Assembly (NCBI GenBank): GCA_937892395.1
Contig: CALAGJ010000184.1
Coordinates: 1-9,113, forward strand
Length of the DNA: 9,113 nt
Direction: 5' to 3'
Origin: an uncultured Parafilimonas sp.
Lineage (GTDB): Bacteria > Bacteroidota > Bacteroidia > Chitinophagales > Chitinophagaceae
The translations under genes and the position numbers were made by a program. Below the pieces are notes generated by a model. It saw only the letters and a list, made by a program, of their open reading frames with translations. It was not told where the DNA came from and did no database searches. Positions 1-6,301 of this stretch are shown here, piece after piece. Within the stretch, counting starts at the first letter, position 1; every line of letters begins with the position of its first letter.

Positions 1-2
1 AA

Positions 3-692
3 ATAAATTATGTAACTATAAAAAACAAAATAAAATCTGAGCATAATGATCCAATGCTTTTCCAGATTGCACATTCAATACCGGATGTTTTGGTACAAAT
101 AACTTATGGGAACAATAGCATACTACCTCCTCCACCACCGGCAGCCGTCAAGGCATTAGCACAGCAAATAAAAGCCAATACCTTCATAGCTGACGATGTT
201 GATTCTAAAGCCACAAATAATATGGAGGGCAATATTGATATCAGGAATAATCAGGCGGCATATTTATATAGCTATACTACTCCAAAAACTTATTGTGATA
301 TAACCACAAAAGAAGAAGAATCTTATCAGTTATCAGCATTAGAAAGTTTGAACAAAAGCCAAGATGAAGTAGCATTGATGTTGAACCAAATGAATGCTGA
401 AGCAAGTGCTACTGACCATTCAGATAGTTACAATGATGAATATGCAAGTTATCAGGTTACCAATGTGGGTACAACACAATATACCATCAGCAACGAAATG
501 TTTGATGCATTAGTAGATGCCTGGAACAATAAGAAAGCACTCACCATGCCTTTAGCCAATGGCGATAAAATATTGTCTTTTATTTATGATGGTGCCGCAT
601 CCACCCCTTCTAAGCGCATCATACAAGTTACCACCAAGGATATTGCCGGCAAGGAGCACCAGTTTACATTAGAGATTAAAATGTATCAGTAG
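3..692 (+). CDS. Hypothetical protein, probably 5'-partial
   Basis: I do not recognise this protein and assign no function. The frame has no stop from base 3 onward, and the first ATG is at 54. There is no ATG, GTG or TTG codon in frame between 3 and 53, and no promoter or ribosome site before 54, so the gene probably starts outside the window; a start at 54 cannot be excluded. The part from 54 is 212 residues. It has a run of five prolines (about residues 25-29 from that Met), an acidic, Ser/Asn-rich middle, and a C-terminal portion of alternating hydrophobic residues that looks beta-rich. There is no membrane segment, and no signal peptide at Met54. It ends 29 bases from the 3' end of convergent uvrA. 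Coding in this frame is likely because the composition is protein-like throughout and no better frame competes. Confidence 0.7.
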   Translation: MNYVTIKNKIKSEHNDPMLFQIAHSIPDVLVQITYGNNSILPPPPPAAVKALAQQIKANTFIADDVDSKATNNMEGNIDIRNNQAAYLYSYTTPKTYCDITTKEEESYQLSALESLNKSQDEVALMLNQMNAEASATDHSDSYNDEYASYQVTNVGTTQYTISNEMFDALVDAWNNKKALTMPLANGDKILSFIYDGAASTPSKRIIQVTTKDIAGKEHQFTLEIKMYQ

Positions 693-705
693 CAGCTGCT
701 GTTTT
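687..705 (+). terminator. Possible weak intrinsic terminator overlapping the stop codon
   Basis: CAGTAG (687-692) can pair with CTGCTG (696-701) around a CAG loop, with one G-U wobble in the RNA, followed by TTTT at 702-705. The left arm contains the TAG stop of the upstream gene. The stem is only 6 bp and the T-tract is short, so this is a tentative call. It sits in the 29-base gap where that gene meets uvrA tail to tail. Confidence 0.3.
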
Positions 706-721
706 ATACAAAAGAGCAAGG

Positions 722-3595
722 TCAATTTACACTGGCAGTCATTTCCTTTCTGAGGTATGCCGCAGTATGACCAATATCTGTTTTAATCATTTCTTCCGGT
801 GTGCCTTCAAACAATATTTGTCCACCACCCTTGCCTCCTTCAGGGCCTAAGTCTATAACATGGTCAGCCACTTTTATTACATCCAGATTATGTTCTATTA
901 CTAACACAGTATTGCCCCTGTCTGCCAGTTTATTCAATACATCCAGCAAGTGTTGTATATCTTGAAAATGAAGGCCTGTGGTAGGTTCATCAAGAATATA
1001 AAAAGTCTTACCGGTATCTTTTTTTGCCAGTTCGGTAGCCAGCTTTACCCGCTGTGCTTCGCCACCACTCAGGGTTACAGCGCTTTGGCCAAGGGTTATA
1101 TAACCCAAACCAACATCCTGTAGCACTTTTATTTTCCGATAAATAAATGGCACTGTTTGAAAAAATGCACAGGCTTCCTCCACAGTCATATCCAATACAT
1201 CGCTGATGCTTTTACCTTTATATCTTATTTCCAAAGTTTCCCGGTTGTACCTGCGGCCATTGCACTTTTCGCAGTGTACATATACATCTGGCAGAAAGTT
1301 CATTTCAATAACCCGCATGCCACCGCCTTCACACATATCACACCTACCACTTTTTACATTAAAGGAAAAACGACCCGGTGCATAGCCCCTGATTTTTGCT
1401 TCCGGCACAGCCGAAAACAAAGTACGTATTTCCGTAAAAAATCCACAATAAGTAGCAGGATTGCTGCGTGGCGTGCGGCCTATGGGGCTTTGATCTATTT
1501 CTATTACTTTGTCTATATGCTCCAGCCCAGCTATGCTTTTATAAGGCATGACAGGGATATTGGATTTATACGCATGCTTGGCCAGTAATGGATATAATGT
1601 TTCATTAATCAATGTACTCTTTCCACTGCCACTCACGCCGGATACTACAATAAATTTACCCAAAGGGAAATTGACCTGCACTTGCTGAAGGTTATTGCCA
1701 GATACACCTTTTAGTGCAATCTTTTTTCCATTTCCTTTTCTTCTTTCCGCAGGTATGGCTATAGATTTTATGCCACGCAGGTATTGTGCCGTGTCTGACT
1801 CAGATGCTACCACTTCGGCAGGTATGCCTTGTACCACTACTTCTCCACCTGCTTTTCCTGCTTTAGGACCTATATCAATAAGGTAGTCTGCTGCCAGCAT
1901 AATATCTTTATCATGCTCTACTACCAATACACTATTGCCAATGTTGCGCAGGTTCATTAACGCATCTATTAACCTATGATTGTCTCTCTGGTGCAAACCT
2001 ATAGAGGGCTCATCTAAAATGTATGTAATACCCCTTAGTTGGGAGCCTATTTGTGTAGCCAATCTTATACGTTGACTTTCCCCACCACTTAGTGTGCGGG
2101 TGGGTCTGTTTAATGATAAATAACTCAACCCTACATTCAGCAGAAAAGAAAGTCTTTCATTTATTTCCCGCAGCACTTCACCTCCTATTTCTTTCTGCTT
2201 TGCAGATAAATTACCCGGTAGGGTATCAAACCATTCTTTCAAAACATTGATATCCATATTGCAGAGATCTGCTATATGTTTATTGTCAATTTTAAACCAC
2301 AAACTCTCCTTTTTCAATCTGGCACCATTGCATGATGGACAGGTTTTTAATTCCATATATTTTTCTGCCCAGTATCTTATACCCTCACTCATATTGGAAG
2401 CGCCAAACCATCGCTTGAGCATTGGCACTATGCCTTCATAAGGACCCTTGTACCAGTCTGATGCCACAGGGTCTTGTTCAAAATCCAAAATCTCTTCCTG
2501 CGTGCCGCTTTCATTGCCATAGAGCAGCAGATTGATGGCCGACTGAGGCAGCTCTTTCAAGGGTTTGTCTAAGTTTATTTTCTTTTGCTTGGCCAGGGTT
2601 TGTACCTGTCTGTAAATATATGCCTCTCTCTCTTCCCCCAGTGGGGCTATACCTCCATCCTTTACAGATACAGACCAGTCCGGCACTACCGCTTGCATAT
2701 TGATGGCATACACCACACCAAGTCCTTTGCACTGTGGGCAGGCTCCGTAAGGCGAGTTAAAAGAAAAACTATTTGGTGAAGGCTCTTCATAGCTTATGCC
2801 CGTGTCTGCACACATCAGCTGCTTGCTGTATTGTATGATATCTGCATCGTCTTGAACTGATATAAACATGAGGTCTTTACCAGTTTTTAAAGCCAACTGC
2901 ACACCCTGACTGAGCCTTAGTTTAAATGCCTCAGTTACAGCCAGCCTGTCTATTACAATTTCAATATCATGTACTTTATACCTATCCACCTGCATACGTG
3001 CAGTCAAGTCTTTAATTTCTCCATCTACCCGCACTTTTAAAAAACCTTTTTTGCGTATTTCTTCAAACAACTCTCTGTAGTGCCCTTTGCGCCCCCTTAC
3101 CACTGGTGCCAGCAACGAAATTTTTTGATTGTGAAACCGCTCAAAAATATTTTGTACGATTTCCTCTTCGCTAAATTTTACCATGGCCTTGCCCGTATTG
3201 TAACTATAAGCTATGGCCGTACGGGCATAGAGTAAACGAAGAAAATCATAGATTTCAGTAACCGTGCCCACCGTACTACGTGGATTTTTATTGGTAGTTT
3301 TTTGCTCTATAGATATTACCGGACTTAAGCCCTTTACCTGATCTACATCGGGCCGCTCCATATCCCCCAAAAACTGGCGGGCATAGGCCGAGAAGCTTTC
3401 CATATACCTGCGCTGACCTTCATTGTAAATGGTGTCAAAAGCCAGCGAACTTTTGCCACTACCACTCACTCCGGTAAATACAACCAACTTATTTTTTGGG
3501 ATAACAATATCAATATTTTTAAGGTTATGCTCTCTGGCACCATGCACAGTTATATACTCTTGCACATTTAAATCTTCCTTTTTTGACGATGGCAT
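722..3595 (-). CDS. uvrA: UvrABC excinuclease subunit A (UvrA)
   Basis: UvrA is the cytoplasmic, dimeric ABC-type ATPase that finds bulky DNA lesions and loads UvrB in nucleotide excision repair. The 957 residues compare with about 940 in E. coli. Both ATPase modules are complete: Walker A GVSGSGKSS with Lys48 and GVSGSGKST with Lys659, signature LSGGESQR from Leu502 and LSGGEAQR from Leu842, each followed by an ILDEP Walker B and a switch His (VEHD, IEHN). A CPSC pair lies at 419-422. The C-terminal zinc finger is intact (Cys752, 755, 775, 778). In the first zinc finger the CxxC pair is reduced to Cys262 with Thr265, while Cys286 and Cys289 remain. The start ATG at 3593-3595 gives the usual short N-terminus before the conserved VHGAREHNLKN segment. 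No SOS box or clear -7 element was found upstream. Identity is secure. Confidence 0.98.
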   Translation of the reverse strand: MPSSKKEDLNVQEYITVHGAREHNLKNIDIVIPKNKLVVFTGVSGSGKSSLAFDTIYNEGQRRYMESFSAYARQFLGDMERPDVDQVKGLSPVISIEQKTTNKNPRSTVGTVTEIYDFLRLLYARTAIAYSYNTGKAMVKFSEEEIVQNIFERFHNQKISLLAPVVRGRKGHYRELFEEIRKKGFLKVRVDGEIKDLTARMQVDRYKVHDIEIVIDRLAVTEAFKLRLSQGVQLALKTGKDLMFISVQDDADIIQYSKQLMCADTGISYEEPSPNSFSFNSPYGACPQCKGLGVVYAINMQAVVPDWSVSVKDGGIAPLGEEREAYIYRQVQTLAKQKKINLDKPLKELPQSAINLLLYGNESGTQEEILDFEQDPVASDWYKGPYEGIVPMLKRWFGASNMSEGIRYWAEKYMELKTCPSCNGARLKKESLWFKIDNKHIADLCNMDINVLKEWFDTLPGNLSAKQKEIGGEVLREINERLSFLLNVGLSYLSLNRPTRTLSGGESQRIRLATQIGSQLRGITYILDEPSIGLHQRDNHRLIDALMNLRNIGNSVLVVEHDKDIMLAADYLIDIGPKAGKAGGEVVVQGIPAEVVASESDTAQYLRGIKSIAIPAERRKGNGKKIALKGVSGNNLQQVQVNFPLGKFIVVSGVSGSGKSTLINETLYPLLAKHAYKSNIPVMPYKSIAGLEHIDKVIEIDQSPIGRTPRSNPATYCGFFTEIRTLFSAVPEAKIRGYAPGRFSFNVKSGRCDMCEGGGMRVIEMNFLPDVYVHCEKCNGRRYNRETLEIRYKGKSISDVLDMTVEEACAFFQTVPFIYRKIKVLQDVGLGYITLGQSAVTLSGGEAQRVKLATELAKKDTGKTFYILDEPTTGLHFQDIQHLLDVLNKLADRGNTVLVIEHNLDVIKVADHVIDLGPEGGKGGGQILFEGTPEEMIKTDIGHTAAYLRKEMTASVN

Positions 3596-3765
3596 TTGGC
3601 AACATTAGGCATTAATTTTAGGATGCCACAGCAAAGAAACAGGTTGAGGGATATGGTGGTTCAAAAAGTTTATTGAAAAGGCCATATTTTCTATGAAGGA
3701 GGAGATTTATTTTTTGTCTCCCAAAGTGAGAATCATAACACACTATCCATGGTGAGTGATCTGCC

Positions 3766-3807
3766 GTTTGGGGCTTAGGGTTTGAAGTTTGTGGTTTGAA
3801 GTTTATT
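3766..3807. repeat. Three degenerate 14-bp tandem units
   Basis: The units are GTTTGGGGCTTAGG (3766-3779), GTTTGAAGTTTGTG (3780-3793) and GTTTGAAGTTTATT (3794-3807). The last two share GTTTGAAGTTT exactly, and the first has diverged. On the minus strand this reads as the AAACTTCAAAC-type sequence I remember from many Bacteroidota intergenic regions; that comparison is from memory. It directly abuts the REP-like segment. Confidence 0.65.
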
Positions 3808-3810
3808 TGA

Positions 3811-3903
3811 TTCGCCCTACGGGCAATGATTACGCACGGCCGATCATTGCGAGTGAAACGAAGCAAAAATCATGGCAATCATTTAATCCTATAAATCATG
3901 ATT
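3811..3903. repeat. REP-like composite palindromic repeat
   Basis: The segment starts with the small hairpin GCCC-TAC-GGGC (3814-3824). This overlaps an 8-bp perfect inverted repeat, GCAATGAT (3823-3830) and ATCATTGC (3843-3850), with a 12-base loop containing CGGCCG. Next comes GAGTGAAACGAAGC, matching the ATTGCGAG...GAAGCAA core of a repeat scattered through many bacterial genomes. A further inverted pair is AATCATG (3868-3874) and CATGATT (3897-3903). The structure is visible; membership of a dispersed family is inference from remembered patterns. Confidence 0.55.
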
Positions 3904-3913
3904 CAAACAATTT

Positions 3914-3928
3914 TGCCTGCAGCAAATG
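3914..3928 (+). repeat. Small hairpin motif followed by AATG
   Basis: TGCCTGCAGCA (3914-3924) is followed by AATG. It is the least symmetric copy of a motif seen also at 3814, 3966 and 8463: a short G/C stem, a loop of about three bases, then AATG. A copy this short could arise by chance. Confidence 0.3.
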
Positions 3929-3965
3929 TTTGAAGCACACCACAAAAAGTTCTTTTATATTTCTA

Positions 3966-3984
3966 TGCCTGCGGCAATGAATGG
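3966..3984 (+). repeat. Small hairpin motif followed by ATGAATGG
   Basis: TGCC-TGC-GGCA (3966-3976) is a 4-bp stem with a 3-base loop, running directly into ATGAATGG (3977-3984). The same layout recurs at 3814-3829 and 8463-8485, in the same orientation and only between genes. Confidence 0.4.
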
Positions 3985-4210
3985 TGCGTATTGATGCAGA
4001 CCAATAGCGTATTAGAAGAGCAAAATAGAGGTAGAAGATTATTAAAAAAAATTGTCTGATGTAAACAACCCAAATAAAAATTATTGTAATCCCTCATTTA
4101 TGAGAATCTTAGTTTAAAAATATCCTTTTACTCATTTATATCCACCACTCACTCATTGCGCCATGCGCATAAAAAAATTCTTATACTTATTTGCGCTCAA
4201 ATCAAATAAA

Positions 4211-5761
4211 ATGCAAAAATTAAATGTTACAAAACAAACGCTACTGATGCTTTGCTTGTCATTCGCAATCCATCAGGCCAATGCACAAAGCTGGAATCTT
4301 GCAGGCAATGCAGATGCCACAGCAGCCTCTTATTTGGGTACCAGCAATGCTGTAGATCTACAATTTAAAACCAACAATATAACCCGTGGCACATTCAATA
4401 GCCTGGGGCTATTTACACTCAATGGAAACCTGACCTGGAGCAGTAGGGCAAATGGCATCACATTTACAAATGCTGGCACAGGCACTATAAATCCTATGAT
4501 TCGCATGTTTGCATCCGGCTTTATTAATGGAGACAGAATGGTGCTTGCTCATTCAGCATCCTATCCAAACTGGGGTTTACAATACCAAGATATTGGCGAT
4601 AAATTTCGATTCCTCAGAGATAGTGTAAATGTAATGGCCATTGATCTGGCCAATAAAAGAGTGGGTATATCTACCAGTACGCCGCTATATCCTTTGCATG
4701 TTTCCGGAGACCATGTAACCTCCTATGTGACCAGCGATTTTTTAGATCCCGATGAAGCTGCCATGCGTGTAAATGTCAATTCCATTTTCAATTATGGTGT
4801 AAGGGGATTATACTGCAAAAGCAGTTCTGGAAATGGTACGTCCACAGCAGGATATTTTGAATCAGATTTTATAGCTGTAGATGGACATAGTAATGGTGCA
4901 GGTGGTACGGCTTATGGCACATCTGGTGTAGCCACCGGAGGCACAGCAGCCTATGGTGCTTATGGTAAAGCAAGTGGTGGTAGTTTAAATTATGGTGTAT
5001 ATGGCACAGTAAGTGGCAGTGGTACAAAATATGGTGTGTACTGCAATGGTAATTTTGGTGGCACCGGCACCAATCTTTATACCTCAGATAAAAAACTAAA
5101 AAAGAATATCAAACCATTAAATAACGTGTTAGATAAACTGATGCAACTCAAACCTGCCTACTACGATTTTAGAGTTGGCGAATTTGGCGCAATGAATTTA
5201 GCCGAAGGCAAACATTTTGGGTTTATTGCTCAAGAAGTAAAAAATGTTTTTCCGGAATTGGTCAGCAACCAATCCTTTCCTCCACAGTACAATGACAAAC
5301 AAGAAAAAATAGCAGAAGCCATTGATTATCTTGGCATGAATTATACAGAACTCATTCCAGTAATTATTGAAGGTATGCAAGAGCAGCAGCAAACCATACA
5401 ACAGCAAAATGAGCTCATAGAAAAATTGTCAAAAAGATTGGATGCATTAGAAGGCAATCAATCACTTACTCAGCCTATAGCTGCTTCCAATACAAAAATT
5501 TCAGGCGCAGAATTATTTCAGAACATTCCTAATCCTGCTAAAAGAATCACCAAGATTCAATATACCATACCTGCATCAGTTACAAATGCATATTTAATTT
5601 GTAGAAATGCACAAGGCGCTGTAGTAGCTCAATACGATATACAACAAAAAGGCAAAGGACAAATGAATATAGACACTAATGCATTCGTTAAAGGCCAGTA
5701 TTTTGTAAGTCTGATATGCGATAATGCGATTGTAAAAAGCATTCAGATGGAACTGTTATAA
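4211..5761 (+). CDS. Secreted tail-fibre-type protein: S74 chaperone domain plus T9SS sorting domain
   Basis: This is predicted to be exported by Sec, then crossed through the outer membrane by the type IX system to the surface or medium. Residues are numbered from an upstream in-frame ATG at 4163. I prefer Met17 (4211), which gives a classic signal peptide: Lys-containing start, hydrophobic TLLMLCLSFAI, likely cleavage after ANA. A VGISTSTPLYPLHVSG motif near 165-180 is typical of tail-fibre-like proteins. Three 13-residue YGxYG glycine-rich repeats (251-289) precede the Peptidase_S74 domain (about 306-410), with SDKKLKKNI holding the expected Ser308/Lys313 self-cleavage pair. A Gln/Leu-rich coiled coil covers about 404-431. 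From about 450 to the end lies a type A Por sorting domain starting LFQNIPNP. A strong terminator closes the gene. The substrate or ligand is unknown. Confidence 0.9.
   Translation: MQKLNVTKQTLLMLCLSFAIHQANAQSWNLAGNADATAASYLGTSNAVDLQFKTNNITRGTFNSLGLFTLNGNLTWSSRANGITFTNAGTGTINPMIRMFASGFINGDRMVLAHSASYPNWGLQYQDIGDKFRFLRDSVNVMAIDLANKRVGISTSTPLYPLHVSGDHVTSYVTSDFLDPDEAAMRVNVNSIFNYGVRGLYCKSSSGNGTSTAGYFESDFIAVDGHSNGAGGTAYGTSGVATGGTAAYGAYGKASGGSLNYGVYGTVSGSGTKYGVYCNGNFGGTGTNLYTSDKKLKKNIKPLNNVLDKLMQLKPAYYDFRVGEFGAMNLAEGKHFGFIAQEVKNVFPELVSNQSFPPQYNDKQEKIAEAIDYLGMNYTELIPVIIEGMQEQQQTIQQQNELIEKLSKRLDALEGNQSLTQPIAASNTKISGAELFQNIPNPAKRITKIQYTIPASVTNAYLICRNAQGAVVAQYDIQQKGKGQMNIDTNAFVKGQYFVSLICDNAIVKSIQMELL
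4913..5029 (+). repeat. Three in-frame 39-bp coding repeats
   Basis: Three 13-codon units (4913-4951, 4952-4990, 4991-5029) each begin TATGG and encode YG-starting, Gly/Ser/Ala-rich segments. A partial fourth unit (YGVYC) starts at 5030. They lie just before the S74 domain, where trimeric beta-structured shafts usually sit. The units vary at DNA level, so they are old or diverged rather than a fresh slippage tract. Confidence 0.7.
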
Positions 5762-5780
5762 GTCACTAACTTTTTTTCAT

Positions 5781-5808
5781 AAGGCTGTCCACTTTGGCAG
5801 CCTTTTTT
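5781..5808 (+). terminator. Rho-independent terminator of the S74/T9SS gene
   Basis: AAGGCTG (5781-5787) pairs perfectly with CAGCCTT (5798-5804). Inside, CCA pairs with TGG around a CTT loop, with one bulged T. A run of six T (5803-5808) follows. It lies 20 bases after the TAA stop and should insulate the downstream genes. Confidence 0.9.
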
Positions 5809-5906
5809 ATTGGCTATTTTTTTTACTAAAACGACGTGCGTCGCATCGTCACAAAAAAAGGAAATACCTGTTGAAGATATTTACAACCTTGGATAATCCA
5901 TTTCCC

Positions 5907-5914
5907 TACTTTAG
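5907..5914 (+). promoter_or_regulatory. Candidate -7 promoter element (TACTTTAG)
   Basis: This matches 7 of 8 positions of the Bacteroidota -7 consensus TAnnTTTG. It lies between the terminator at 5781-5808 and the ATG at 5930, where a promoter is needed, and predicts a leader of about 9 bases. No well-spaced -33 TTG was found: the nearest, at 5890-5892, is about 14 bases away, which is short. Confidence 0.4.
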
Positions 5915-5929
5915 CCAAAATTTTATTGT

Positions 5930-6259
5930 ATGGGATTACTTGGAAAATTATTTGGAAAAATTACCGGAGGCGGTGCAAATAAATCTGAGGGCGGTGGTGC
6001 TAAAGGTGGCGGTCGCTTTAAAGAATTATTTGAAATGGCTAAGCCGGCTTTACACCTTTCTGCGGAGCAGGAATCTGCTATAAAAAATATATTCATAGCA
6101 TTTAGACAAGAACGTAAAGACTTAAAACAAGGTGGTGGAGAGCAGTCTGAAATAAGGGCTGCAAGAAAAGAAGCAAAAGAAAAAATCATAGCACTTCTTA
6201 CGCCTGAGCAATTGCATACCCTTCGTCAAAAAATGGGCGAATGGAAGGAAGAGCAATAA
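5930..6259 (+). CDS. Small Spy/CpxP (LTXXQ)-like protein without signal peptide
   Basis: The protein has 109 residues. The N-terminus MGLLGKLFGKI could form a short amphipathic helix, and residues 13-28 are a Gly-rich linker. The rest is charged and helical, with two related segments, LHLSAEQESAIKNIF (from about 42) and ALLTPEQLHTLRQKM (from about 88). The spacing and LTPEQ motif resemble the LTXXQ repeats of Spy/CpxP periplasmic chaperones. Those proteins carry signal peptides; here an in-frame TAG at 5912-5914 rules out an N-terminal extension, so the product should stay in the cytoplasm or on the inner membrane face. It is the first of three same-strand genes, 42 bases before the flavoprotein gene. 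The resemblance is by motif only, and the function is not known. Confidence 0.75.
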   Translation: MGLLGKLFGKITGGGANKSEGGGAKGGGRFKELFEMAKPALHLSAEQESAIKNIFIAFRQERKDLKQGGGEQSEIRAARKEAKEKIIALLTPEQLHTLRQKMGEWKEEQ

Positions 6260-6301
6260 ATATATTATTGTTGTTTTATTCATCAATGTTTTAATAAAAT
6301 C

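Larger units (their letters stand above)
3596..4210. other. Intergenic region between divergent uvrA and the S74/T9SS gene, repeat-rich
   Basis: No credible gene lies here. The span must carry promoters for uvrA (leftward) and the S74 gene (rightward), but I find no good TTG/TAnnTTTG pair in either direction. It contains a short inverted repeat GGAGA/TCTCC (3701-3705 and 3717-3721), three 14-bp tandem units (3766-3807), a REP-like segment (3811-3903) and two small hairpins (3914-3924, 3966-3976). Bases 4020-4160 are AT-rich and otherwise featureless. Open frames on either strand translate these repeats and look non-coding. Confidence 0.7.

Noticed and set aside
1157..1588. 143-codon open frame opposite uvrA
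   Set aside because: It lies wholly inside strongly conserved uvrA coding sequence on the other strand and is an antisense shadow.
3618..3866. 82-codon open frame on the minus strand upstream of uvrA
   Set aside because: It translates the 14-bp tandem units (FKPQTSNPKPQT) and the REP-like segment; composition follows the repeat rather than a protein.
3789..3980. 63-codon open frame on the plus strand in the same gap
   Set aside because: It consists mostly of repeat sequence, has no initiation signal and no protein-like composition.
4181..4193. Promoter element TTATTTG just before Met17 of the S74 gene
   Set aside because: The TA and TTTG halves lack the 2-base spacing of TAnnTTTG and no TTG lies at the proper distance upstream.
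4163..4210. Upstream ATG of the S74/T9SS gene adding 16 residues
   Set aside because: It would create an overlong 42-residue signal sequence, while Met17 at 4211 starts a standard one. The upstream ATG cannot be strictly excluded.
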